DNA from: CAYVTD01 sp964577665
GTDB lineage: Bacteria; Bacteroidota; Ignavibacteria; Kapaibacteriales; UBA2268
NCBI GenBank assembly: GCA_964577665.1
Contig: CAZOBD010000005.1
Span: 1-64,000, forward strand
Reading direction: 5' to 3'
DNA: 64,000 nucleotides
Under the pieces are notes generated by a model. The model saw nothing but the letters and a program-made list of their open reading frames with translations. It ran no database searches and had not been told where the DNA came from. Of the stretch, positions 1 through 10,287 are shown piece after piece. Made by a program: the position numbers and the translations under genes. Positions within the stretch are counted from its first letter, which is position 1. Each line of letters begins with the position of its first letter.

Positions 1-106
1 TATATTTTTATTAAACATTCTGATTCAATGATACATAAACTCAGAAAGTTGAATATTTGAATTTAATATATTTAAATAGTTTTTTTACATGTAAATAATA
101 AAGTAA

Positions 107-3100
107 ATGACTAAGGAAGAGTCGGAAAAAAGAGTAAAAGAACTTGAACGGGAAAACAGGGAACTCAATGAAGAGATTCTTAAAAGCTGTAATCTCAGAA
201 AACTTCTTGATGAAGCCGAGCAAAAACACCGTATTCTTTTCGATAATGCAAATGACGCTATATTCATAGCTAATGCATCTACGGGTATTATAGCCGAAGT
301 TAACCAAAAAGCCTGCACATTGAGCGGTTACTCAATTGAGGAACTTATAGGCAGGCATCAGACGGAACTTCATCCCCCGGAAGAGCATGATGCAGCAAAA
401 AAAGCATTTGACGAATTTTCTCGTGATGATATAAAACAGCCTCAATATTATGATTTTCATCTCTATACTAAAGATAAAAAAAGAATACCCGTAGAAATTA
501 GCACAAGTATTGCCAAGATAGATGGTAATGCTTTTATATACGGTATATTCAGGGATATTCGTTCTTGGAAACTATCGCAGGATGCCCTTATAGAAAGCGA
601 AGAACGTTTTAAAGCATTTACCGAACATTTTCCCGGTGCGGCTTTTATTAAAAACAAAGAGCAGAAACTTTTATACTGCAATAAGCTTTACGCATCAATG
701 GCAGGAGCTGAGCCTGATGATCTTATCGGCAGTGTTCAACTGGAAGATGATATGCCCGAAGATCTTAAAGAGCAGTATAGGGAGGAAAATCAAAAAGTAA
801 TAGCAGAGAAGTCTGTTTTAACATCAGAAAGTACATTTCCCGGACCGCAAGGCCCCAGCCACTGGCTGATGATTAAATTTCCTATTGAAACGGCAGGCAG
901 TGAAATACTGCTCGGCTCCATAAGTTTTGATATAACCGATAGAAAGAATATAGAAGAGACACTTCGGAAAAACAACTACCTGCTTAACGCAATATTTGAA
1001 AATGCTTTTGAGAGTTTATGGGTGATTGACAGAAATTACAAGCTCGTGTTTGCAAATTCTATCTTTTTAAATGAAATGCGGACTGCTTTCGGAAAAGAGA
1101 TTAAGTCCGGCGACAATATTCTTAATTTAGTTGGCGGGGAAGAATATGATGAATGGAAAGAATACTATGACCGTGCCGTTAAGGGCGAAAAATATATTCT
1201 GGAAAGGCAAAGGAAATATGCCAAAGAAGAAACATGGACTGAGTACAGGTTCGGTCCGGTGCTTGATGAAGAAGGCATTTCACATGGCGCAACAGTTCTT
1301 GCGCTGAATATTACTGACAGAAAGAAAGTGGAACATTCTCTTATTGCCAGCGAAAGAAATTTCCGCAGTTACTACAATCAGACTCCTGCCATGATGCACT
1401 CTATAGACCCGGAAGGAAGACTGCTTTACATCAGCGATTACTGGCTGAAAAGAATGGGTTACGAAAGGGATGAAGTGCTCGGCAGACCTTCCGTGGATTT
1501 TTTGACGGAAGATTCAAAAGTGAAAGCAAGGGAAATTTATCTGCCCGAATTTTTTATGAAAGGTTATCTTGAAAATGCCGAATATGAGTTTATTGCTAAA
1601 TCCGGAGAGATAATAAATGTTTTGATGTCCGCTGTTACCATTAATGACGAGTATGGCACTTTCAGGTATTCTCTGGCAGTGCTTAACGATATAACTATCC
1701 GTAAAAAAATGGAGCGCGAACTGAAAAAACAGCATGCCAACCTTCTTGCAATACTGGAGAATACAAAAGATATAGTATGCCTGCGAGACAGAGATCATAA
1801 ACTACTGTTTTTTAACACTGCATTTTCTCAGATTGCAGAAAAAATTTTTGATAAGCATGCCTATATAGGAATGAACACTTTGGAACTGCTCGAAAAGGAA
1901 AGGTATCAAAAATGGAAACAAATCGTAGATTCGGTTTTGTCAGGCAGTCCCTATAAAGAGGAATTCTCATGGACTTTCTCTGGCGGTGAAACAAGATATT
2001 ACGAAATTGCTTTTAATCCTATCACGGTGGAAAAGGAAATCATCGGATATTCGGAATTTACAAAAGACATTACCGACAGAAAAAATATTGAAAAAATTCT
2101 GAAAGACAACGCAGAGAAATTCCGTATGCTCAGCGAATCCGGTACGAAAATGCTCTCCCTGCCGGATTTGAACAGTATTTATGATTACATAACAGAGAAT
2201 CTGCACAGACTCTATCCCGACTCTCTTGTTTTATTTGTAAGCGCCGACGAAGAGAACTCTTTGTCCGAATTTGTTAATGTAAAAGGCATTAAAAGCAGTT
2301 TTTTGAAAAGAGCTATCGAAATAACAGGTTTCAATCCCGTCGGCAGGAAATACAAACTGCTTCCTTATCACGTAAGCTTATTTAAAAGCGGCAGCCTAAC
2401 CGAATTTGAAGGCGGTCTTGCAGAGTTTTCTGCCGGTGAATTTCCTGAATTTGCAGCCAAGAGCATACAGAAACTGCTCGGTATCAAACGCATTTATACT
2501 ATCGGAATAAACAAGGACGGAAGGCTTTTGGGTTTTGTACACTTTTTCAAACTGGATAACAGGCAAATAACAGATCCTGAATATATTGAAACTTTTGTAA
2601 AGCAGGCAGGTATCGTTATCGACAGAAAAATAATGGAAGATACTTTAAAGCACAACGAAAAACTGCTTGCAGAGTCTCTTGCTTCCAAGGATAAATTCTT
2701 TTCTATTATTTCTCATGACCTGAAATCCCCCATATCCGGTTTTGTAGGCCTCTCGGAAATGCTTACCAAAGAATGGGAAAGTCTTTCAATTCAGGAGCTG
2801 AGAGATTTATCTTTAACTATTCATAATTCGGCAAACTCAGTTTACAAACTGCTGACTGAACTGCTGGTATGGTCACGCACCCAGTCAGGGAGCATACCTT
2901 TCAATCCCGAAAAAAATGACCTTTTTGAAATGATAACCGACAATGCATATCTGCTGGGCAAAACTGCGGAAAATAAATCCGTTAAAATTATAAGCGAATG
3001 TAATAAAGGGAGTTATGTGCATTGCGACAGAAACATGATAATGAGTGTTTTAAGGAATCTTTTAGACAATGCCATAAAGTTTTCTTATGAAAACAGCAAT

Positions 3101-3364
3101 ATTAATATTTCCTGTTTTCAGGATGACGGTTACGTTACAGTTAAAATAAGCGATTCAGGAGCAGGTATGGATAAAAAGTCTCTTAAAATGCTGTTTTCTT
3201 ATGAAAAACGGATGAATAAATCCGGAACAAACGGCGAAAAGGGGACAGGCTTGGGGCTTCTGCTCTGCAAGGAATTCATTGAAAGGCACGGCGGCAGGAT
3301 ATGGGCTGAAAGCGTTCCCGGAAAAGGAAGCACTTTTTTCTTCACTTTACCTGTTAAAGCTTGA
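107..3364 (+). CDS. Soluble multi-PAS sensor histidine kinase
   Basis: Cytoplasmic histidine kinase of 1085 residues; no membrane segment or signal peptide is visible. After a charged coiled-coil start (about 1-45) come five PAS-type sensor units (roughly 40-155, 165-280, 288-405, 415-535, 545-660), several ending in the typical ITDRKN/K linker, then a GAF-like stretch (about 670-855). The transmitter follows: phospho-accepting His870 in ISHDLKSP, N box RNLLDNAIKFS near 983, and G boxes DSGAGM and GTGLGLLLC towards the C terminus. No receiver domain and no response regulator gene lie next to it, so its partner is elsewhere. The ATG at 107 is the first in frame and fits the coiled-coil start. 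Its transmitter closely resembles that of the next gene, so the two are probably paralogues. The ligands of the PAS domains cannot be read from the sequence. Confidence 0.93.
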   Translation: MTKEESEKRVKELERENRELNEEILKSCNLRKLLDEAEQKHRILFDNANDAIFIANASTGIIAEVNQKACTLSGYSIEELIGRHQTELHPPEEHDAAKKAFDEFSRDDIKQPQYYDFHLYTKDKKRIPVEISTSIAKIDGNAFIYGIFRDIRSWKLSQDALIESEERFKAFTEHFPGAAFIKNKEQKLLYCNKLYASMAGAEPDDLIGSVQLEDDMPEDLKEQYREENQKVIAEKSVLTSESTFPGPQGPSHWLMIKFPIETAGSEILLGSISFDITDRKNIEETLRKNNYLLNAIFENAFESLWVIDRNYKLVFANSIFLNEMRTAFGKEIKSGDNILNLVGGEEYDEWKEYYDRAVKGEKYILERQRKYAKEETWTEYRFGPVLDEEGISHGATVLALNITDRKKVEHSLIASERNFRSYYNQTPAMMHSIDPEGRLLYISDYWLKRMGYERDEVLGRPSVDFLTEDSKVKAREIYLPEFFMKGYLENAEYEFIAKSGEIINVLMSAVTINDEYGTFRYSLAVLNDITIRKKMERELKKQHANLLAILENTKDIVCLRDRDHKLLFFNTAFSQIAEKIFDKHAYIGMNTLELLEKERYQKWKQIVDSVLSGSPYKEEFSWTFSGGETRYYEIAFNPITVEKEIIGYSEFTKDITDRKNIEKILKDNAEKFRMLSESGTKMLSLPDLNSIYDYITENLHRLYPDSLVLFVSADEENSLSEFVNVKGIKSSFLKRAIEITGFNPVGRKYKLLPYHVSLFKSGSLTEFEGGLAEFSAGEFPEFAAKSIQKLLGIKRIYTIGINKDGRLLGFVHFFKLDNRQITDPEYIETFVKQAGIVIDRKIMEDTLKHNEKLLAESLASKDKFFSIISHDLKSPISGFVGLSEMLTKEWESLSIQELRDLSLTIHNSANSVYKLLTELLVWSRTQSGSIPFNPEKNDLFEMITDNAYLLGKTAENKSVKIISECNKGSYVHCDRNMIMSVLRNLLDNAIKFSYENSNINISCFQDDGYVTVKISDSGAGMDKKSLKMLFSYEKRMNKSGTNGEKGTGLGLLLCKEFIERHGGRIWAESVPGKGSTFFFTLPVKA

Positions 3365-3409
3365 TTTTTATATAAGGTCATTATTATTACTGAAATAGAA
3401 GTCAAGGAT

Positions 3410-3515
3410 GTCATTCTGAACTTGTTTCAGAATCTCACGCTATGTGGAAAACGCCCTTTTTCCCTCTCAAGAGGGGATATTCATACGTGAGATTCCGCAT
3501 CAAGTGCGGAATGAC
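3410..3515. repeat. Inverted-repeat element between the two kinase genes
   Basis: Two 30 bp imperfect inverted arms (3410-3439 and 3486-3515) start and end with GTCATTC/GAATGAC and meet at CTCACG/CGTGAG. About 46 bp lie between the arms, including the hairpin CCCTCTCAAGAGGGG. Part of the same arm recurs at 22559-22581, so it is a dispersed element. It has no ORF, and the size and terminal repeats resemble a non-autonomous (MITE-like) element. No target duplication was recognised. Confidence 0.7.
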
Positions 3516-3525
3516 AAATTTCTGT

Positions 3526-3558
3526 AGATGGACTCCACTTTCAAAGTGGAGTCCATCT
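3526..3558. repeat. Perfect 15 bp hairpin
   Basis: AGATGGACTCCACTT (3526-3540) and its exact reverse complement (3544-3558) are separated by three bases. No T-tract follows, so this is not a standard intrinsic terminator. It adjoins the inverted-repeat element at 3410-3515 and may be part of the same mobile unit. The rest of the 345 bp between the kinase genes shows no gene. Confidence 0.7.
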
Positions 3559-3709
3559 GAAAGTTGAATGATGCAGCAGGAGGATAAGAGAAATGGATCT
3601 TAAAGAATATAGATAAAAAAGCTGAAAAATTTTTAAACTAAAAATTTTGTATATAAATTACTTAGAGAGAAAAATGTTATTTTGATATTAAATTTTGATA
3701 TTTTCCAAA

Positions 3710-6700
3710 ATGGATACTAAGGAAAAACTGAACAAAAAAATTGAAGAGCTGGAGCTGGAACTAAGCGAATACAAAGCAAGATGCAGGCGGGAGTATCAAT
3801 ATCTAAGCGGTGCAAGCTGTATTTTACCAAATATTTGGAATTCCTCAATAGAAGGGATGGTGCTTTCGGATGAAAACGGTATTGTCCGCAATGTAAACAA
3901 TAAATACTGCGAGATATACGGATTTGACAGAGAGGAGCTTTTAAACAAGGAATTTTCCATTATTTTTCCGGAGGATTACCGTGAAACAGCCATGCAGCAA
4001 TACAAAGAACTATTCAAAAGCAGCAATATACCCGAGTCTTTTGAAATAGAAATTATAAGAAAGGACGGAGAGAAGCGCATAGTAGAATCGCGGGTGGAGT
4101 TTATCAAATCGGACGGTAAAAGAACTGCAATGCTTTCAATTATAAAGGACATTACCGAAATTAAGGAAGCACAGAAACAAATAGCAGAAAGCCGCAGTAC
4201 ACTTCAGGCATTTTTCGACAGTTCGACTGATTCCCATTTTCTTCTGGATAAAGACTATAGGATACTGGCATTCAATAAAGTTTCCCTGGAGAATGTAAGG
4301 AACATTTGGGGCAGGGAAATAAAAAAAGGCGACAGTATCATCGATTATTCCAACCCTGCTAATATCGAATCATTTAAAGAGAATTTTCAAAAAGCTCTCA
4401 TCGGTGAAAACATTGAGAAAGATATTGAGATAAAATTTACCACCGGCGCTGTGTATTGGTTCCATGTTAAATATCAGCCTGCACGAAATGATGACGGGGA
4501 AATATTTGGAGTTTCATTTACTTCCTCAGATATTACGGAAAAGAAAAACAGCGAAATTGCACTTAAGGAAAGTGAAGAGCTTTTCCGTGGCATTTTCGAC
4601 GGAGCCAGCGACGGTATGCTGCTGGCAGATGCCGAAAGCATGAAGTTTTCAATGGCTAATAAAGTTATATGTGAAATGCTTGGCTACACGCATGAAGAAG
4701 TTATGAATATGACTATTGCCGGTATCCACCCCGAAGAAAGTCTTCCTCATCTTAAAAAAGCATTTGAAAACGGCGTTAACAAAGGCCTTAGATTTTTAGA
4801 AAACATACCCGTCCTGAAAAAAGACGGTAGTATCATATATGTTGATCTCAGCTCATCAGTTTTAACTATACAAGGCGGGCTGTATCAGCTCGGTATTTTC
4901 AGGGATGTTACTGAAAGAAAAAAAGTTGAAAGCGACCTGAGGCGAAGCCGTGAAAGGCTCGAGCTTGCCATGGAAGCCGGCGGTCAGGGATATTGGGATT
5001 GGAATCTGAAAGAAGATAAACTCTTTTTCAGCGACAGATATTATACTATGCTCGGTTACGAACCCGGCGAACTGCCTATGAAGATAGAAACATGGGGAAG
5101 TTTGCTGCATCCCGAAGACAGGGAGAACGTGATGCCTTTAGTTATGAAGCATTTTGAGAACGCAGAAGCTTACAAAGAAGAATTCCGCCTAAGATGTAAA
5201 GACGGCAATTATAAATGGATTTCAGGCATAGGGAAATTTTTTGATTTTGATTCTGACGGGAAGCCGGGAAGAGCCGTGGGAATACACGTAGATATCGACA
5301 AACTGAAACTTGCCGTAAATGAGCTTATGGAAAGCGAACTGCTTTTAAACGAAACCGGCAGACTTGCTAAAATCGGGGGGTGGAGCATTGACCTGAAAAC
5401 CAATAAATTATCATGGACAAGAGAAGTTTACAGAATCCACGAAGCAGATGAAAAATTTGAACCCACAGTTGAAAAAACAGTGGATTTTTATGATGAGGAG
5501 TCCCAAATAAAGATACGTGAAGCGCTCTATGAAGCAGAGAAATCAGGAAAAACGCTGGATATGGAGCTTGTGCTTATTACAGCCGGAAATAAAAAGAAGT
5601 ATGTAAGAGCGGCAGGCAACGTTAAAACAAATAAAAATAATGAAATTACGACCATATACGGTACTTTTCAGGACATAACGGACAGAAAAAAAGCTTTGAG
5701 GGCATTGAAAGAAAGCGAAGAAAAATACAGATTTTTATATGAAAACATCAATGACCTTATAGGTCTGCACAATCCTGAAGGAGATTATCTGCAGGTCTCT
5801 CCTTCATCGGAAAGAATATTGGGATATAAACCTGAGGAATTGATAGGTAAAAGTCCTTTTTCATTAGTGCATCCCGACGATTTGAAGAAGATTTACCCGT
5901 CAGAGTTAGAAAAAGCTCTCAAGGGGGAAATTGTTAAAATAAAAGTCCGCAAAAAGCTAAAGAACGGTGATTACAGATGGTTTGAGACTATTTCCGATAC
6001 AATATACGACGAGCGGGGAAAAGTCAAGTATCTTATGACCTCAACCCGCGATGTGCAGGATACGGTGGCTGCAATGGAGGAATTATCGAAAACCAACAAA
6101 GTTCTTCAGGATATTCAGCATACACTTTCTTATTCATTTGAAGAAGATTTCCTGTCGAAAATTGTGCTTGCCACTTCCGATATTCTAAATGCAGATTTTG
6201 CTTTCGCAGGCTCTTTTACTGATGAAAGTAAGAATGCAATAAAAACACTTGCTTTGTCAGAGAGAGGCAGCATCAGAAATAATATTGTGTATGATTTGGA
6301 AAACACACCCTGCAATCAGGTCTTAAACCATAACGCATGTGCTTTTTCGGAAAATATTCAGGAACTTTTTCCCGATGATATTCTTCTGCAGGAGATGAAT
6401 GTTGAAGGTTATATAGGTATCCCTCTTTTTAATACAAAAGCCGAGACTATAGGCATTATAGTTGCGCTTTATAAAAATCCAATTAAGGAAGTGGATTTCG
6501 CTAAAAACATACTCGAAATATTTGCATCCAGAACAGCCGCAGAAATAGAAAGAATAAACAGCTTGAAAGCATTGAAAGAAAGTGAAGAGAGACTTAACCT
6601 GTTTTTCGAAAAGTCACTCGACGGATTTTTCTTTATGATGCTCGACAAACCTGTTGAATGGAATGATAATACAGACAAAGAAAAAACGCTTGATTATGTC

Positions 6701-8785
6701 TTTACTCATCAACGTGTAACAAGAGTGAATAAGGCGTTTTTGGATCAATACGGCTATGATGAAAAAGATATTATAGGCATGACACCTTCGGATTTCTTCA
6801 GCCATGATATTGAAGGCGGAAAAAAAGTATGGTGGGACTTTTTTGATAAAGGTGTCTCATCTTACCAGACAAAGGAGAGAACCGCAGAAGGTAAACCTTT
6901 GTGGGTAGAAGGCGTTTACACATGTTTTTATGATGAAAAAGGAAGAATAACCGGACATTTCGGAATACAGCGTGATGTTACCGGCAGAGTTGAAGCCGAA
7001 AAGGCTCTTGCCGAAAGCGAAAAGAGATTTAGAGCAATTTTTGAAAACGCCGTATTCGGCATTGCAACCGTCGATCTTGAAGGAAGAGTTACTGATGTCA
7101 ACCCTGCATTCTGCAAAATGATTGGATTCAGCAGGCAGGAACTGTTAACTATGAAATTTTCCGATTTTACTTCTTCCCGCCACATTGAGAAGGAAGAAAT
7201 GCTATTAGAGCAGTTGAGAAGAGGTGAGATAGATTCTTATGTGCTTGAAAAAGAATATTTTTCAAAGTCAAGAGGACCTTTCTGGGTAAGACTTGCCACT
7301 GCCGCTATACGGGACGAACAAAACAGAGTCACCGGTTATATAGGAACAGCCGCCGACATTGACGACAGAAAAAAAGCCGAAGACGAAATCAGGAAGCTTT
7401 CAACGGCAGTTACACAAAGCCCGGCGGCTATTGTTATTACCGACAGAAAAGGCACGATAGAATATGTTAATCCAAGATTCTCTGAGATTACAGGGTATTC
7501 GTTTGAAGAGGCTGTGAACAAAAACCCGAGAGTTTTAAAATCCGGCAAACATACGCAGGACTATTACAGAAATTTATGGCAAACTATAAGCAGCGGAGAA
7601 ATATGGCAGGGTGATTTTTACAACAGACGAAAAGACGGCAGCTTTTTTTGGGAGAGGGCTATCATTGCGCCGATAAAAGACGAAAACGAAAAAATTATTA
7701 ATTACGTTGCGGTCAAGCAGGACATTACCGAGCAAAAAGAAGCTGAGGAAAAACTCAAAAAGTCTGAGAAAAAACTGAGAGAATCAAACGCAACTAAAGA
7801 TAAATTTTTTTCAATAATAGCTCATGATCTTAAAAATCCTTTCAACACTCTTCTGACAATGAGCAAGTTTATCGTGGATAATTTCGACCGACTTTCATCC
7901 GAGAGCGTATTGAAAGAGCTGAGAAATATCCGCGATGCATCGAATCATTCTTATAAACTGCTGGAAAACCTGCTGGAATGGTCGCGCACACAAATAGGCA
8001 CTATCAGCTTCAATCCGGAAGAAAACGATTTGTATGAGATAGCGGTCAACAATGTTTACCTGTTTAAAAATTCAGCCGAAGCAAAAGGTATCACTCTTGA
8101 AAACAAGATTCAATCAAGCACTTACGCTGTTTTTGATTTCGATATGATAAATACCGTCGTAAGAAATCTGCTTTCAAACGCCGTGAAATTTACATCGGAA
8201 GGCGGCAGGGTCATTATCAGCAGTATTGAGGAGGATTCAATAATAACTGTTGCCGTTTCAGATTCCGGTGTCGGCATAATGCCCGAGCATCTTGATAAGA
8301 TTTTTCAAATAGATCAGAGTTTTTCGACTAAGGGCACTAAGAATGAAAAAGGCACAGGTCTCGGATTAATATTATGCAAAGAGTTCGTGGAAAAAAACGG
8401 CGGCAGGATTTGGGTGGAAAGCGAATATGGAAAAGGAAGCACATTTTATTTTACCCTGAAGACTGCCAAAGAGAATAAAACAAAAGAGGAGATTTGCAGT
8501 ATTGACTTAGATATCCTTGCTGATGAACTGGAAACTAACGCCGGCAGCGTTTACGCTTTGAACCGACATTTTGACAGAGCATTCAGCAATGCCTATCTTA
8601 ACCGCAATATTCAGTTGATAAATCACTTCTCAGATGAATTGAAAAAGTTTGCAGCTCAAAATAACATATCAATATTGAAAAATTTTTCTGATTTCCTTTC
8701 CGAATCGTTAGACGGCTTTGATATTGAAAGAATAAATATCTGCATGGAACAGTTTAAGGAGATACTGGAAAAATTGCGGGATTGA
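3710..8785 (+). CDS. Giant soluble histidine kinase with nine PAS units and a GAF domain
   Basis: Predicted 1691-residue cytoplasmic kinase. I prefer the ATG at 3710 over an in-frame TTG at 3695. A coiled coil (1-40) is followed by about nine PAS units (near 50, 165, 290, 415, 545, 670, 965, 1105 and 1230) with a GAF-like domain between the sixth and seventh (about 805-960). The transmitter has His1372 in IAHDLKNP, N box RNLLSNAVKF and G boxes DSGVGI and GTGLGLILC. After the ATPase domain, about 95 residues form a helical tail without a receiver. That tail recalls the helical segment following receivers in hybrid kinases, but it lacks an obvious HPt histidine motif. No response regulator is adjacent. 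The PAS duplication suggests internal expansion. Signal unknown. Confidence 0.92.
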   Translation: MDTKEKLNKKIEELELELSEYKARCRREYQYLSGASCILPNIWNSSIEGMVLSDENGIVRNVNNKYCEIYGFDREELLNKEFSIIFPEDYRETAMQQYKELFKSSNIPESFEIEIIRKDGEKRIVESRVEFIKSDGKRTAMLSIIKDITEIKEAQKQIAESRSTLQAFFDSSTDSHFLLDKDYRILAFNKVSLENVRNIWGREIKKGDSIIDYSNPANIESFKENFQKALIGENIEKDIEIKFTTGAVYWFHVKYQPARNDDGEIFGVSFTSSDITEKKNSEIALKESEELFRGIFDGASDGMLLADAESMKFSMANKVICEMLGYTHEEVMNMTIAGIHPEESLPHLKKAFENGVNKGLRFLENIPVLKKDGSIIYVDLSSSVLTIQGGLYQLGIFRDVTERKKVESDLRRSRERLELAMEAGGQGYWDWNLKEDKLFFSDRYYTMLGYEPGELPMKIETWGSLLHPEDRENVMPLVMKHFENAEAYKEEFRLRCKDGNYKWISGIGKFFDFDSDGKPGRAVGIHVDIDKLKLAVNELMESELLLNETGRLAKIGGWSIDLKTNKLSWTREVYRIHEADEKFEPTVEKTVDFYDEESQIKIREALYEAEKSGKTLDMELVLITAGNKKKYVRAAGNVKTNKNNEITTIYGTFQDITDRKKALRALKESEEKYRFLYENINDLIGLHNPEGDYLQVSPSSERILGYKPEELIGKSPFSLVHPDDLKKIYPSELEKALKGEIVKIKVRKKLKNGDYRWFETISDTIYDERGKVKYLMTSTRDVQDTVAAMEELSKTNKVLQDIQHTLSYSFEEDFLSKIVLATSDILNADFAFAGSFTDESKNAIKTLALSERGSIRNNIVYDLENTPCNQVLNHNACAFSENIQELFPDDILLQEMNVEGYIGIPLFNTKAETIGIIVALYKNPIKEVDFAKNILEIFASRTAAEIERINSLKALKESEERLNLFFEKSLDGFFFMMLDKPVEWNDNTDKEKTLDYVFTHQRVTRVNKAFLDQYGYDEKDIIGMTPSDFFSHDIEGGKKVWWDFFDKGVSSYQTKERTAEGKPLWVEGVYTCFYDEKGRITGHFGIQRDVTGRVEAEKALAESEKRFRAIFENAVFGIATVDLEGRVTDVNPAFCKMIGFSRQELLTMKFSDFTSSRHIEKEEMLLEQLRRGEIDSYVLEKEYFSKSRGPFWVRLATAAIRDEQNRVTGYIGTAADIDDRKKAEDEIRKLSTAVTQSPAAIVITDRKGTIEYVNPRFSEITGYSFEEAVNKNPRVLKSGKHTQDYYRNLWQTISSGEIWQGDFYNRRKDGSFFWERAIIAPIKDENEKIINYVAVKQDITEQKEAEEKLKKSEKKLRESNATKDKFFSIIAHDLKNPFNTLLTMSKFIVDNFDRLSSESVLKELRNIRDASNHSYKLLENLLEWSRTQIGTISFNPEENDLYEIAVNNVYLFKNSAEAKGITLENKIQSSTYAVFDFDMINTVVRNLLSNAVKFTSEGGRVIISSIEEDSIITVAVSDSGVGIMPEHLDKIFQIDQSFSTKGTKNEKGTGLGLILCKEFVEKNGGRIWVESEYGKGSTFYFTLKTAKENKTKEEICSIDLDILADELETNAGSVYALNRHFDRAFSNAYLNRNIQLINHFSDELKKFAAQNNISILKNFSDFLSESLDGFDIERINICMEQFKEILEKLRD

Positions 8786-8903
8786 CGGTAAGTGCGATGA
8801 TTTTTCAAACCTCAATTTACATGCTTTTCTATTCCGTGTATTTTACTTAAATTGCAGGATTATTTAGTAATATTTTTATATTTTAAAAGATTGGCTTAAG
8901 AAG

Positions 8904-10274
8904 ATGAAAACATTAATTGAACCTTTTAAGATTAAAACAGTTGAGGAAATTCCCATAACGACTCCCGAAAACCGCAGAAATCTGATTAAAGAGGCATTTT
9001 ACAATATGTTTTTTCTCCGCTCGGATATGATAACCATTGATATGCTCACCGACAGCGGCACAACTGCCATGAGCTCTAAGCAGTGGGCGCAGCTCATGGA
9101 CGGAGACGAAGCCTATGCCGGCTCGAGAAGTTATTACAAATTTGAAGATGCGGTGAGAAATATAACTGGTTTTAAGCATATTATTCCGACTCATCAGGGA
9201 AGAGCGGCTGAAAGAATTTTATTTTCACTTGTAGGCAAAAAGGGCTTAACTATACCGAATAACACCCACTTTGACACAACCCGCGCTAACGTGGAGCACA
9301 ACGAAGCAGAAGCCGTTGACCTTCCTACTGCCATCGGCACAAAACCGGATATTGAAGCTGACTTCAAAGGCAATATGGACATAGAAGCGCTGGAGCAGAT
9401 AATTGAAACAAAGGGCAATGAGAATATTCCCTTGTGTATGCTGACCGTTACCAATAACAGCGGCGGCGGGCAGCCTGTTTCCATGCAGAATATACGCGAG
9501 ACCAAAGAATTATTGAAGAAATACGGCATACCGCTGTATTTGGATTGCTGCCGTTTTGCCGAAAATGCTTATTTCATCAAGCAGCGCGAGCCGGGATACG
9601 AAAGTAAATCAATTCTTGAAATTTCCCGCGAGATGTTTTCTTATGCCGACGGGGCAACGATGAGCGCCAAAAAAGACGGCATGTCCAATACCGGCGGTTT
9701 CCTTGCCACGCATGACGATGATCTTGCTCTGCAAGCCCGCAATCTTTTGATAATTACTGAAGGCTATCTCACATACGGCGGCTTGGCTCGCCGCGATCTC
9801 GAAGCTCTTGCGGTCGGTTTTAAGGAGGTTATGAGCGAAGATTATCTCCGCTACCGGATAGGACAGGTGAAATATCTCGGCGATGAGATTATGAAAGAGG
9901 GAGTGCCGATTGTGCGTCCTACTGGGGGACACGGCTTGTTTTTAGATGCTAAGGCATTTGCGCCGCATATTCCGCCTGAGCAGTATCCGGGACAGTCAAT
10001 CGCCGTGGAAATATATAAGATTTCAGGTGTTCGTTCGGTTGAGATAGGATCGGTAATGTTCGGCAAAAAAGACAGTTTCGGTAAGCATGTAGCCCCGCCT
10101 ATGGAGCTTGTCCGCTTTGCCGTGCCGCGCCGAGTTTACACAAAAAGCCATATAGACTATACTGCCGAAGCTATAATTGAAGTATTTAAAAACAGAGATA
10201 AGCTCCGTGGTATGAAGATAGTTTGGGAGCCGCCCGCGCTCAGACATTTCACTGCAAAATTTGACTACGTTTAA
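8904..10274 (+). CDS. tnaA: Tryptophanase (tryptophan indole-lyase)
   Basis: PLP-dependent beta-eliminating lyase of 456 residues, the usual family length, cleaving L-tryptophan to indole, pyruvate and ammonia in the cytoplasm. PLP-binding Lys257 sits in MSAKKDGMSNTGG, and LLTDSG-type (MLTDSGTTAM), PTHQGRAAE and CRFAENAYFIKQRE motifs match the family. Two positions separate tryptophanase from tyrosine phenol-lyase: the Asp in HFDTTRA (Thr in the phenol-lyase) and the Ile in VEIGSV (Arg in the phenol-lyase). Both favour tryptophanase. It appears monocistronic and ends in a strong intrinsic terminator at 10296-10321. No tnaC-like leader with a Trp codon or a tnaB permease was seen nearby, so the enterobacterial attenuation scheme is not supported here. 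Confidence 0.93.
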   Translation: MKTLIEPFKIKTVEEIPITTPENRRNLIKEAFYNMFFLRSDMITIDMLTDSGTTAMSSKQWAQLMDGDEAYAGSRSYYKFEDAVRNITGFKHIIPTHQGRAAERILFSLVGKKGLTIPNNTHFDTTRANVEHNEAEAVDLPTAIGTKPDIEADFKGNMDIEALEQIIETKGNENIPLCMLTVTNNSGGGQPVSMQNIRETKELLKKYGIPLYLDCCRFAENAYFIKQREPGYESKSILEISREMFSYADGATMSAKKDGMSNTGGFLATHDDDLALQARNLLIITEGYLTYGGLARRDLEALAVGFKEVMSEDYLRYRIGQVKYLGDEIMKEGVPIVRPTGGHGLFLDAKAFAPHIPPEQYPGQSIAVEIYKISGVRSVEIGSVMFGKKDSFGKHVAPPMELVRFAVPRRVYTKSHIDYTAEAIIEVFKNRDKLRGMKIVWEPPALRHFTAKFDYV

Positions 10275-10287
10275 TCCAGTATTTTTT

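Noticed and set aside
8786..8903. tnaC-type leader peptide before tnaA
   Set aside because: No short frame with a Trp codon and following pause elements was found in the 118 bp gap.
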